NCBI GenBank assembly: GCA_963555705.1
Contig: OY743170.1
Location: forward strand, 9,525,096-9,589,095
Reading direction: 5' to 3'
Origin: Ligustrum vulgare
Lineage: Eukaryota > Streptophyta > Magnoliopsida > Lamiales > Oleaceae
Length of the DNA: 64,000 nucleotides
Shown: positions 1 to 10,473 of the stretch, piece after piece
How the letters are laid out: the number at the start of each line of letters is the position of its first letter
Numbering within the stretch: position 1 is the first letter of the stretch
Notes under the pieces: generated by a model
The model's input: only the letters and a program-made list of their open reading frames with translations
What the model was told of the DNA's origin: nothing
Databases searched by the model: none
Program-made: the position numbers and the translations under genes

Positions 1-197
1 GGTACACAATCTCCCAAGAGCATGTAACTCACATCCAACGTATCAATTGCTTGTTTTCGGCATTTCAAATATTGTCTAAACCCAATAAGCTTCGACGTAA
101 TCAAATCATTCCCCGAAAACAAACATTGTCCATTACAATGCATCTTGTAACAAATTTCACAACTTGAATATTCTTCAAGCATGTATTCATCACCCAT
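1..197 (-). CDS. Partial unknown ORF, internal region of the LTR element
   Basis: An ATG at 197-195 opens a minus-strand frame that runs off the window edge, about 65 codons. It starts roughly 200 bp inside the primer-binding site of the minus-strand LTR element, where a first internal ORF would be expected. The visible peptide has a cysteine cluster (CEICYKMHC) and ends near SYMLLGDCV. I do not recognise it: it is not an obvious gag, protease or polymerase motif. It could be a gag N-terminus, an extra ORF of a Tat/Athila-like element, or a captured host exon. Confidence 0.3.
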   Translation of the reverse strand, partial: MGDEYMLEEYSSCEICYKMHCNGQCLFSGNDLITSKLIGFRQYLKCRKQAIDTLDVSYMLLGDCV

Positions 198-391
198 GTT
201 GAGATTGTTCAATGCAATTGCTTTCCTATTTTGCCAATGTTAAAATCAAATATGCATAGAAAGAAAACCAAATACAAGAAAGATTAGAATTGTGGTGGTT
301 AACCAAAAATAACAAAATGAAACATAAAACAAAAATAATTACAAATTGTTAAAACTAAAATCAACTAAAGTAATAATCAAAGTAAAAACAT

Positions 392-409
392 TCCCCGGCA
401 ACGGCGCCA
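392..409 (-). other. Primer-binding site, tRNA-Asp type
   Basis: On the minus strand this reads TGGCGCCGTTGCCGGGGA, which is complementary to the 3' end of plant tRNA-Asp(GTC) including CCA. It lies 6 bp inside the LTR end at 416, the normal LTR-spacer-PBS order. tRNA-Asp primer sites occur in several plant Ty3/gypsy lineages, and this sets the element's orientation as minus. Confidence 0.85.
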
Positions 410-415
410 AAAACT

Positions 416-1979
416 TGTTCGCTCAAAATAGTGTACCGCAAGCGCACGGGTCGCATACAAGTAATAAAGTGGACTTTTTGAGTCCGGGTTGTCGATCCCA
501 CGAGGAATGTATACTCTATTACACTCTAGTTAATTTAATCTTAACAAATGAAACACACAATTAAAAGATGGATTTTTGACAATTCTAAATTAACGAAACT
601 ATTTTTAAACCAAATTAAAATAAGGAAAATGAAAGATAAAATAGTTGGGATTCATGATTTCACTTAACTCTCGCTTAAGTAATTTCTCAACACATGCAAA
701 TTAATAAATTACTCATTTACAATGTTAGATCCGATTTTCCAAGCTTAGCTAATTACCTCTCTCGAGTGAAATTAACCCTAATCAATTGGTTTAACTTACT
801 ATATCTCTATGTCGATTAAGGCCCAATCAATTGCATTAACTCCTTGTGAAAATAGCTCAATGAATCATCTAGGGTTTAAGGTATATCTCTATCCTTAACA
901 AGAACCTAGAGCATTTATTATTTGGTCTAAAATGCATAATATCTCTCGATTATCATAAACTTCACAAAACATATATTTGGTGATCAATCAAACACATGGA
1001 ATAATCTCAATAACAAACACACATGAAATAAGCTCAAAATTAATAAACAAACATTAAAATTACTTAAACTAAGTTAAGCTACATCAATCATCCCAACATA
1101 AAACAACTAGCCCATTATATAAATATTCCACAAAAGATAAGGTTTATGAAAATACATTACAAAATATAGAAATTAAGGATAAAAATACAAGAAAAATGAA
1201 ATACAACACTTCTCTTGATTTTTGCTCCAAGAATCTTTCAATAATGCTTTGTATTTCCACTTACTTCTTGCTTCTTTGCTCCAATGGTTGCTAGTAACTT
1301 TGAAATCAAAAATAAACTACAAACTAAATTACAAACTAAATCAAAAACAAAGAAAAGAAAAGAAAAGGAAGAAAAAAGAGAAGGAGGCTAGAATGGAGAG
1401 CCAAGTTATTGCAAACCCTAGCAAAAATACCCTAAAAACACCCATTTTCGTGTGGATCTGCGAACAATAGCATTTGGGCCGAACCGGGTCGGCCCAGATT
1501 ATTGCTCAATTTTTCGACCACGCAATCGCGTGGTAGACTTGAAAACTCTCGGGTTGGATTATAGGCTTGATTCTCGAGCGCCACCTAATAGATCCACGCG
1601 ATCGCGTGGTTCACATGCAGCTCCGTCTTCCCATGATTTACAATTGGGTCCTCCAACTTCTGGTCTTCTTCAATTTAGTCCTTGAATTTTGAATTTTATT
1701 ACAAATATGCCCCTGAAATATTTGCATCTTTAGTCCTCCAACTTTCTGAGATATTGCAATTGAGTCCCCGAACTTTTGATTTCTTTCGATTATGTCCTTG
1801 GACATCAAATTTGCTCCTCTTTTAACCTGATTGCACTCCAATCTTGTCCATTTGCTTTCCAATTGAGGTTGTACCTAATTGTACAAGATAAACACAATAT
1901 ATAAGTAGATATTTGTTCAATTTGTCAATTAAATTGTCTATTTAAAAGCACAATAAGTGTGTAAAACGCACACTTATCA
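416..1979 (-). mobile_element. LTR of a Ty3/gypsy-type retrotransposon
   Basis: On the minus strand the segment starts TGATAAGTGTGCG at 1979 and ends GCGAACA at 416, giving TG...CA ends, and it is followed after 6 bp by the tRNA-Asp primer site. It is therefore the 5' LTR of an element whose body runs left out of the window; length about 1.56 kb. The right edge is exact because the interrupted copia frame resumes at the next base. The other LTR and the target duplication lie outside the window. No coding sequence is supported inside it. Confidence 0.8.
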
Positions 1980-3707
1980 TTACCCTCAAGGCCCGCACCA
2001 TCTTCTTCACCGAACAAAGGTACTAAACATTCTCTCGCCAATGTGCGATCTTATGATCTCCTATCTCCTACACACCGAGCTTTTACCACTACCCTAACTG
2101 TCCAGCAAGAAACTATTTCATTTTTGCAGGCTGTTCAAATCCCAGAATGGCGTGAAGCTATGAGTCAAGAAATTCATGCTCTACTGGCCAATCAAACTTA
2201 GAGTTTGGTACCTTTACCCCCTAATAAACATCCAATTGGCTACAAATGGGTCTACAAGGTCAAACTTAATCCAGATGGGACCGTTGAACGTTACAAAGCA
2301 CGACTTGTCGCGAAGGGATATAGCCAGATTGAAGGCATTGATTATAGGGAGACTTTTGCACCAGTGGCCAAATTGACCACAGTTCGTATCCTGCTGAGTC
2401 TCGTGGCTATAAAGAATTGGCACCTTCATCAATTGGATGTAAGCAATGCATTCTTGAATGGGGATCTCTCTGAAGAGGTCTACATGAAACTTCCTCCTGG
2501 GTTCAGACGAAAGGGGGAGAATAGGGTATGTAAACTGCACAAATCTCTTTACGGCTTGAAACAAGCCTCTCGGCAGTGGTTTATCAAGTTGTCCTTCGCA
2601 CTCAAAGCAGCAGGTTTCCATCAGTCATGATCCGATTACTCATTGTTCGTCCAAATGAAAGAAGGAAAGTTTACTGTGTTATTGGTGTATGTGGATGATG
2701 TTATTTTGGTAGGAAATAGCTTGGAAGATATTACCGATACTAAAGAATTTCTCTCAAGTCAATTCAAGGTAAGAGATATGGGTGAGTTAAAGTATTTTTT
2801 GGGTATAGAGGTAGCAAGGTCAAATCAGGGCATTGTAATATGTCAAAGAAAGTATGCCTTAGAAATTCTAGAGGACACGGGCTTCCTTGGTGCAAAGCCT
2901 TCAAGATTTCGAGTTGAGTAAAACTTGTCACTCACACAAATAGATGGTGATTTACTTGAAGACCCATCACAATATCGGAGACTTGTGGGGCTATTGATAT
3001 ATTTCACAATTACAAGGCCAGATCTAGTCTACATTGTGCACATCTTGAGTCAATTCATGGATAAACCTCAGCAGCCCGATCTTGAAGCAATACACAAAGT
3101 GTTGCGGTCCATAAAGCAAACACTCGATCAAGGAATCCTCTTACCTACTAATGAAACGCTCGAGTTGCGAGCATTTTGTGATGCAGACTGGGCACGTTGC
3201 AAGGACACAAGATGATCACTAGCTGGATATTGTGTTTATCTCGGACATGCACCCGTTTCCTGGAAGACAAAGAAACAGAGCACAGTTGCACGCTCTAGCG
3301 CTGAGGCAGAGTACCGCTCAATGGCTACAACATGTTGTGAGGTAACCTGGTTGTGCAACATATTGAGAGACTTAAATGTAAATCAAATAAAGGCAGTTAA
3401 GCTCTTCTGTGATAATCAGGCTGCTATACATATAGCCTCAAATTTTCACGAACGCACAAAACACATCGAGATCGACTACCATGTAGTGCTTGAGAAAATG
3501 CAAAGGGGAGTAGTAAGACCAGTTCATATTCGAACCACAGAACAACCAGCAGACTTGTTTACAAAGCCCCTGAATTCAACACAGTTTGAAGTGCTCATAA
3601 ACAAGTTGAGTGTCATTAACATACACTCCAACTTGAGGGGGAGTGATAAAGGAAAGAATCATTCCAGAGAATCAATCCCACAAGATCAGACATTAGGATC
3701 TATGTGA
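1980..3707 (+). pseudogene. Ty1/copia polyprotein remnant: RT and RNase H
   Basis: One reading frame carries the linker before reverse transcriptase, the RT domain ([29 protein letters not shown] at about 2689-2709) and RNase H (SSAEAEYRSM, ADLFTK). It is broken only by four in-frame stops at 2199, 2628, 2919 and 3213, with no frameshift seen. The frame is open from the first base after the gypsy LTR, so that element inserted into this one and integrase and gag lie beyond it. The last codons run into the 3' LTR. RT keeps its catalytic YVDD, but the stops make the copy non-functional. Confidence 0.9.
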
Positions 3708-3846
3708 TAGCTGTAAATATGTAAAATATCTAATGTTTAGGCTACAATAGTGGATTTAGACTAGAGTACATTTGTATAAAGCATGTATAGCCACTGTTTT
3801 GGTAATTAAGAATTAATCCCTATTCTGCAATTCCGTTTTAATTACA
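3633..3846 (+). mobile_element. Polypurine tract and short 3' LTR of the copia element
   Basis: A purine run (GAGGGGGAG, to 3643) is followed directly by TGATAAAGG, the expected start of a 3' LTR after the polypurine tract. A plausible CA end lies at 3846, in an ACACACA run that makes the exact end uncertain by a few bases. The LTR would be about 203 bp, short but normal for some plant copia lineages. The matching 5' LTR is outside the window. Confidence 0.65.
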
Positions 3847-3874
3847 CACACAATTATAACCTCATCCAGGCCAT

Positions 3875-3900
3875 CCCGTGCATTGCACGGGTTACACTAG
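3875..3900 (+). mobile_element. Helitron 3' terminus (hairpin plus CTAG)
   Basis: CCCGTGCATTGCACGGG (3875-3891) forms a near-perfect stem, followed by TTACA and CTAG (3897-3900), then a T. This is the standard Helitron 3' end: a GC-rich hairpin about 10 bp before CTRR, inserted into AT. The rest of this Helitron should lie to the left, beyond the nested copia and gypsy elements. It is distinct from the larger Helitron ending at 36784. Confidence 0.75.
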
Positions 3901-5546
3901 TATATATATATACACACACACACCATGTACATGTACATTAAAATTAATAAATATAGTTGAACATTTTTCCCCATAATTACTGTAATATAAAGTACAAATG
4001 ATATATAAAAAATAACTAACTCCCAAGCTAATCAATTTGTTAGCTAATGTCACTCCACCAAAAATGCCCAATTTTTAGAAGGTTTACGACCAAAATTCCC
4101 AAATGTAGTCTATTCATAATATCACTCCACCTAGTTCCACAAGATTCTTGCCTCCAATATCCTAAAACACATCCAACAGATTATTCATTTCAGTTTTCAA
4201 GCTCTCTAAAATTCATATTATCAGTGAAAGAATTACTTTCATAATCTACCATTTTAAGAGATTAGGGTATTGTTGCATATATAAAACCATAATCAGAGAC
4301 GTATTGCCCATTCAAAAAAAAAAAGGGATCTGCACTCATATCAGTATTCTACTACCATAAAAAAAATTTTTTTTTCTAGATTTAAAGGGATTATGGCAAC
4401 ACAATCTCGTCGATCGACAATGAGTTTCGACAAGAACAAGCAAATTGATCACCGCATCTGTCAAAAAATAAATACTACATTAATACAAAACAACTTGTTT
4501 CGTGCAATAATCCAATTTTCTTCTCATTATATTTCTCTATCACATGGAGAAACATTTTGAGAAATGTATAATGGCTAAAACATAAGTTAACAACTCGGAA
4601 TGGAATATACCACACAAATCACATAGTTCGCAAAGTATGGATTTGTTTATTATGTATACAAACTCGAAAAGCTGCATATGAAGTTGAGGATCTTCTTCAA
4701 TTTCAACACATAACTGTTGCGTAATATTACCTTGTGTGAGGGGAAAATATGGGAAATATTAGAGAATCAAAAGAAAAACCAAAACCAAACTGAAGGGTCG
4801 TGTTTACACGGTTTCTTTAAATCGAATTCGTCGCCTCATCGAGGTGCAAGAGGTTTTGATTGGTGTTCGATTCTCATGATACAATCAGTCGTCGGTTCAC
4901 GCTGCACAATGTTATCCGCCTACAAACTCACAACGTTATCCGCCTACAAATTTAGCTGTGTCTTTCTCTTAAGGAAATTTGACAAAGGAGGAAAATGAAG
5001 AAACTTAAAGCTTTTGAAAAATAAGGAAGAAGAAAAGCTTCACTGTGTGCTTCTTGTATATCTTTTCAACTGAGAATGTATGGCTATTTATAGATGAGCT
5101 AATTTGATTTCCAATTAAACTCAAGTGAAACTGACATTTCAATGCTGGAATTCAATTTTCATTCAACTGAAAAATAATGGAATTTGAACTGATGAAACTG
5201 CTGATGAAGTTTATTATATTTGAAACTGCCATTTTTCCAACACCTTGTCCATGGAAAAGATAATTTACAGGATGAATTAATCAAGAATACACTCGGAAGA
5301 ATGTTTTGGTGATATTTGAAGAAGAAGATCAATATGAGGATGCTTCAGTTAATTCCAATTTTTGATAGACATTGAATTCAAGCGTAATTTTTGCTTTATT
5401 TAAAATGCCAGTTACAAAATTTGGTTTTGGGTATAATTATAGAAGGTAGTATTTATAAGTATATTTTACAACTTACATGGTATATTAAACATTTATATCA
5501 TATTCTATAATTTAGCTAAGAAATATTATTTTATAACAATTTTGCT

Positions 5547-5667
5547 ACATTAACAAAGAGCTTGACAAAAGTCGTAGGGGGGTGTGGACCAGTAATCATT
5601 GCTCTTGACCACACACACTGCATGTGAGAGTTTTTGTTAAGCTTTTTGTCGAGAACTTTGTTAAAAT
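5547..5667. repeat. Short inverted repeat, MITE-like
   Basis: The left arm (TTAACAAAGAGCTTGACAAAA, about 5549-5570) and the right arm (5643-5664, read on the minus strand as TTAACAAAGTTCTCGACAAAA) match at about 18 of 21 positions around a roughly 70-bp centre. This looks like a small foldback or MITE. No clear target duplication was found, so the superfamily is unknown. Confidence 0.45.
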
Positions 5668-5726
5668 AGAATAATTTATTTTATAATGTGGTTGGTATAT
5701 ACGATTTTTTCCCTCTAAATATTTCA

Positions 5727-5935
5727 ACAATTTGTAAGGTACTTATGAAAGCATAAATTAAAATCATTTTTTGAGAGGATTCTACATATTATAACGATAA
5801 ATCGTTAATCGTCCCACGCAACTTGGAAATAAAGGAAGGCGTACATTTGATATACGTTGGAACATAGAAAACGTTATCAAATTGTGGGTCACTTTGTCTC
5901 CATCTCTTATTACAAAGCGACAAGAACATTTTATA
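5727..5935 (+). repeat. Dispersed repeat, copy A
   Basis: This is homologous to 43995-44490. Shared blocks include TTTCAACAATTTG, CTACATATTATAACGATAAA, ACTTGGA-ATAAAGGAAGGC and GTGGGTCACTTT. Copy A lacks the 293-bp insert present in the other copy and so serves as its empty site. It has no coding capacity. Confidence 0.7.
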
Positions 5936-6164
5936 TCTTTTTTTGGGAGAGGGGGGGAGGGGGTGGAATACCATGAAAATAGCTAAGTAAATTTGGCATT
6001 TAATAAAAATAGTCAAAAATTTCATCAAATCATAAAAATGGCCTTAGACATTAGATACTACCAAAGATGCCCTTACATATCATATTTCAATTATGCCTAT
6101 TAGAATTTTAAAAAGTTACAATCTAGTACTTAAAACTTTACATTTATATACTTTTAATTAATTT

Positions 6165-6177
6165 TGTTATCAGAGTC
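6165..6177 (+). other. tRNA-Met-like primer-binding site
   Basis: TGTTATCAGAGTC matches the caulimovirid consensus TGGTATCAGAGCC at 11 of 13 positions and lies 30 bp before the first small ORF. In the family this site primes minus-strand DNA synthesis and marks the conventional start of the circular genome. Confidence 0.6.
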
Positions 6178-6206
6178 ATATACTAGATCAAAAAGTTAAA
6201 TATTAT

Positions 6207-6395
6207 ATGACAAAAAATAAAAATAAATACATAATATATACACCAAGGTTTATGATTATGCATACATTAATACTACCCGATAATCATAAAATAGAAATCT
6301 TGAGAACTCTAAAAAATTTAGACAAATATATAAGAAGAGATATATATGATCTAATAAATTTCGATATAATAAAGAAAGATTTTATCATAAACTAA
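6207..6395 (+). CDS. Small first ORF of the pararetrovirus
   Basis: A 62-codon ORF starting MTKNKNKYIIYTPRF and ending KKDFIIN, the first ATG-led frame after the primer site. It is rich in Lys, Ile and Asn, with no motif I recognise. Its position suits an accessory 5' ORF, but I infer no function. It could be the start of a longer frame now cut, because similarly composed sequence continues past its stop. Confidence 0.4.
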   Translation: MTKNKNKYIIYTPRFMIMHTLILPDNHKIEILRTLKNLDKYIRRDIYDLINFDIIKKDFIIN

Positions 6396-6450
6396 ATATT
6401 AGATTTAATCCACAAAGACATACTAAAAGAATTATAAATAGATTATAGAA

Positions 6451-6879
6451 ATGAATTATCATAGAATAGATCATATACTAGAAAAATACTTAGACATAGA
6501 AACAAATAAAGAATTAGATTTACTAGATGAACAAAGAAGGAATTTAAGTGATATGATAAGAGAAGAGAGAAATATAAAAAGAGAAGAAGTTTTAAGATTA
6601 AAATCATTAGAAAAAAGGAAAGAATATTTTAATATAATCTTAAAACAATTACCTAGAATACAAATGATTCTAAATAACAAAGAGAAAATTAATATGAAAT
6701 ATATGAAAAAACTAAAGAAACAGAAAGATTAAGAAATTATTTTAGAGCACAAAAAAGAAAAGAAATGCTAAAATCAATAGAGGAATTTTGTAAATATATA
6801 ATAGTGAAATACAAAGAAGCAAAATATCAATCAGAACTTATATTAGAAATAAAACATATTAAAGGAATATTCTATTGAT
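6451..6879 (+). pseudogene. Pararetroviral coiled-coil ORF, frameshifted
   Basis: The ATG-led frame MNYHRIDHILEKYLD runs to 6732, and its continuation is readable in another frame to a stop at 6877-6879, so a frameshift near 6700 splits it. The product is strongly charged (Lys, Glu, Arg) with heptad-like Leu/Ile spacing, suggesting a coiled coil. It sits between the primer site and the coat-protein region, where related viruses encode small virion-associated or unknown proteins. Function not assignable. Confidence 0.45.
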
Positions 6880-6939
6880 AGAATTCCTAGAAATAAAATT
6901 TGAAAAACAAATAATAAAAAATATTAATTTACTAGTGCG

Positions 6940-7839
6940 ATCATACCAAATCAAATGAGTTAATACAACTATATTTCAACCATTAAGCTCACGGGGAGAA
7001 TCTGATGAATTTCTTAACATGCAATTAAACTGGATAAGTGTCTTTTTATGGCAAACATATAAAAATATAAACATACAAGATAAATTGGCTATTGAGGAAT
7101 TACAACAATTAAATATATATAAGATATGAATATCAAGAAAAAATTACAAAATATTCAAAGTAAACTAACAATATAATTTAAAGAATTAAAAGATATGATA
7201 GAAGAAGTTAAAAATACAGATGAAGAAATTTTGAAAGAATTTCAAAGAAAATAAAGAGAATTAATTAATCAAGATAAAATTGAAATAATCATAGAAAAAT
7301 AAATAAGTTAAATGAGAAAATACGGAAAAATGATAATGAAAGAATAATATCAATAGAAGAAAGAATCAAAAAATTAGAAATAAAAATAGATGATATGTAT
7401 GACACATTATTTAAGGTACAAAAAATCCAAACTATTAAACCAAGAGTATAAAATATCAATAAGTGAATATATTGAAGATCTGAAGATATTAATAAAATCA
7501 TTATTAAGTGATGTTCAAGAAGTAAAAAATGAATTAAAAGAAGTAAGAATTATATCAATATACTAAAATTAGAGATTAGAAAATTCAAATAAAATAATAA
7601 AAACAAAGATAAAAAAATAGATAAAAAAACACATAGAAAAAGAAATACTTAAAATAGGAAAGAAACACTTTGAGTAAGAAAAAATTATAATAGAAACAAG
7701 AAGTATGGATGATGAATTTAAAAAAAAAAACATATTACCAAAAATACTAAAAGAAGAATTAGAATTACAAAAATTCATAAAAAAAAAACTTTAGGGAAAC
7801 TAAAAGTTGAAGAAAAAATTGAAGAAGAATAAGATAAAA
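6940..7839 (+). pseudogene. Degraded pararetroviral ORF(s) upstream of the coat protein
   Basis: Short open stretches in changing frames are separated by frequent stops. One readable piece (about 6975-7128) contains LSSRGESDEFLNMQL; later pieces are Lys/Glu-rich and coiled-coil-like. No ORF exceeds about 70 codons on this strand. It probably represents one or two ancestral ORFs between the 5' ORFs and coat protein. Confidence 0.4.
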
Positions 7840-9179
7840 ATGAATGAAGAATTATACTTGCTTATAGAAAATTTTGACCAATTAAGCCTAGAAAATTTAA
7901 ATGAATACCAAGTTTTAATGAATACTGGAGGAGCACCTAACCCAACTCCAATATGAACTTCCAAACAAGAATTACCAGATTCAGATGAAAGTTATGCACA
8001 TTTATACAGTAAACCACACGGACAATATTGTGATAGAATTAGAGATAGACAACCAACTAAAGGGAATAAATATAAAGATAGATTTGAACCAAATAATAAT
8101 TTTGATAAACCTATTAATCATGGAGGAACAAAATTAGATTTGAATTGCAAAATAGATACTAAAAAAGCCTTATTAACTTGGGCAGATTTAATGATATTGT
8201 TCTTTTTGTACAATAAAGATGATACATGAGAAAATAATGAAATAATGATAGACTTTTTAATAGCATCTTTTGAAGGACATGTTAGGAATTTGTGGGAAGG
8301 AATAAGTAGTAATACGAAAGCATTAATAAAAAGAAATGTACAAATAGAATTAATAAAATCAGATAGAAAATGTATAGAAAAGTTAGTAGATTATATTGCG
8401 GATGAATTTTTAGGAGAAAATTGGATAAGTAATACTGAAACAGAATCAATTAGAGAAAAAGATAATGCAAGAATGAGATTAATAAATTTAACAATATGTG
8501 ATATGTGTAAAATCAAATAATACACTTGTGAATTCAAAGAATACTATTATGTCCAATTCTATAGTAATGAAAATCAAGAAGTATACAGAGATATGTATTA
8601 CAATAAATTATCAGGTTCACGGGGAATATATTTTAAAATAGAATTTGAAAAAATTATTAGAGATAACCCTGGAGTAACTAGAACATTAGGATCAAGGATA
8701 AAATTTATATTTGAAAGATTAGCATATATATGTCAACAAAGACAATTATTAAAGAAATTAGGAAAACTAAATAGAATATGTTATGAATATATGGAAAAAC
8801 CTACCCAATGGGGATGTAACCCTGAATGAAGAAAAAATAATAAAAGAAAATATAAAAATAGAAAGTTTAAAAAATTCAAAAACTTTAGGAAAAAATATAT
8901 AAAACCTAAGAGAAGATATTACAAAAGAAGATATAATCCAAATAAAAAACAAAAAATAGAACTTATAAGAAAGACAAAAGTCAATGCAAATGTTGGAATT
9001 GTAGAGAACTGGGACATGTAAGTCCTGATTGTAACAAAAAGAAAGTTAAAATATTACAAAATGAATATCTAGAAATGGAAAGTGAACTAAGTGAAATATC
9101 TGACATTGAAGAATACTATGATCAAGAAGTCCATATAAGTGAAACATATTCAGAAAGTAATGAATCAGAATCAGAATAG
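7840..9179 (+). pseudogene. Pararetroviral coat protein region with CCHC zinc knuckle
   Basis: Starting at the ATG at 7840, one frame runs through several in-frame stops (for example 7957, 8230, 8518 and 8827) to a very basic Lys/Arg tract, where a frameshift near 8960 is needed to stay open. The knuckle C-W-N-C-x4-H-x4-C lies at 8991-9032, followed by an acidic Ser/Glu tail (SELSEISDIEEYYDQ) ending at 9177-9179. A basic tract, CX2CX4HX4C and an acidic tail are the known signature of caulimovirid coat protein, which binds the packaged genome. It is broken and cannot give a full product. The next ORF overlaps its end by about 40 bp. Confidence 0.8.
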
Positions 9180-9972
9180 AGAAATAGAAAAAATAGAAAA
9201 AAATAACATAGATATAAAAAAATATGAAGGAATAAAAGGTTATGGATTAAAAGTAACTTTTACTAATAATAAGTTCAGGAAAATACAAAAATTATCTTTA
9301 GGTTTCAATAGGAAAATGGGAAATATTAGACAGAATATGAAGAAAAGATAGTAGCAATAAATGAATATCATAAAATTGAAAAAACAATAGATGTTAGAAC
9401 TACTCAAAGAACACATAGATTAAATCTTTTAAAAAAAATACGGTTACAGAATTATTAAAAAAGATCAATAAAAAAAAGTGAAAAGATCCAATATGTTTAT
9501 TTAGCAGGTAACCAAATAATGTTTAAATCCTTGTTTAAAGAAGTAGTAGATTTACCTTTGACTATAAGTTTATATGATGGAAGAATAATAAATTTAAAAG
9601 ACAGTCATTTGGAAACAATAGAAGGAAATCTAGCAAATAAGAAACTAATATTTACATGTTACCCAAAATATTGTATATCATTGAAAGACAAACTTTAATG
9701 AAGTTTTAGGACTACATTTCAAATTACATAAAGATAATATAATGGAATCAAGATATAAAATTATGACTATAGAATATAGAGCATTATACACATTTACTAA
9801 TTCTAATTGTGAAAACATTTATTCTAAAAAATTATATATTGAAATTCATAAAGAATGCAACGATATTGGTAAAGCTATGGAACCAGATAAACAAATAAGT
9901 TTAGTCCCAAGAAATTATGAACTTACGATAACAAAAAATAAACCAGAAATTATAGAGTTAAGAGAAAAATAA
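9139..9972 (+). pseudogene. Pararetroviral movement protein (30K family), frameshifted
   Basis: An ATG inside the end of the coat-protein frame opens an ORF to 9351. The homologous sequence then continues in other frames: a segment around 9490-9700 contains VYLAGNQIMFKS, PLTISLYDGRI and GNLANKKLIFTCYPKY, and a last segment ends at 9972. This pattern, a beta-strand-rich core with the conserved L-YDxRI and GNLA--K--F motif, is typical of 30K-superfamily movement proteins that gate plasmodesmata. At least two frameshifts plus stops disable it. Its place directly after the coat protein fits the cavemo/solendovirus layout. Confidence 0.75.
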
Positions 9973-10473
9973 TACCCTAATAATAACATAACATTTAAAG
10001 ATGACGGATTAATTAGAAGATCAACAAGTTTACCCAATAGAAAATAATTAGAAGAAACTAGTAATACAAGGGAAATAAAACTTCATAGAAATGCTGAAAA
10101 TATGAAAATAGAAGGTGAATATTTCGATGGAAAAGAACATGTAAAAGGATCAAATATATTAATTGATACAGGAGCAAGTGAATGTCATATAGCTTCAAAC
10201 AGGAATAAATGATTAATATCTCATAGAACTGATCCGTATATATATATAAATTTTGATGGACAAATACATATTACTGAACTTGAAGTTAAAGTACCAATAA
10301 AAATAGGAGGAATAAATCTCCCAGTACCATGTCATATAGATAATAGTATGGTAAATCATCATATAATGTTAGGAATGAGTTTCCTAAATGGATTGGAAGA
10401 TTATATTACAAAACGTGAATGATTATATATAACCCATAATGATCAAAGTATACTATATAACAAAACTGAATAA
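9973..10473 (+). pseudogene. First aspartic-protease-like segment of the pararetrovirus
   Basis: Between the movement protein and pol there is a readable stretch with LIDTGASECHIAS (DTGAS at 10165-10179) and, about 70 residues later, HHIMLGMSFLNGL. This DTG-A/S plus ILG-x-F pair is the retropepsin pattern (active-site Asp, then the flap/ILG strand). In-frame stops (for example 10048, 10210, 10420 and 10471) break it. A second, separate DTG-containing domain follows in pol, so this is an additional protease-like unit rather than the usual one. Role unknown: it could be a duplicated protease or part of the movement-protein polyprotein. Confidence 0.6.

Larger units (their letters stand above)
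3901..6164. other. AT-rich non-coding DNA between the Helitron end and the pararetrovirus
   Basis: No gene is supported. It starts with a TA/CA microsatellite at 3900-3922. Around 4907-4955 a 24-bp unit containing GTTATCCGCCTACAAA occurs twice in tandem. An inverted repeat and a dispersed repeat in the right half are listed separately. Confidence 0.6.

Noticed and set aside
1222..1685. Short ORFs inside the gypsy LTR
   Set aside because: LTRs of this type are non-coding; the ORFs are short and low-complexity.
4820..4960. tRNA-like B box (GTGTTCGATTCTC) suggesting a SINE
   Set aside because: No matching A box, tail or target duplication was found.
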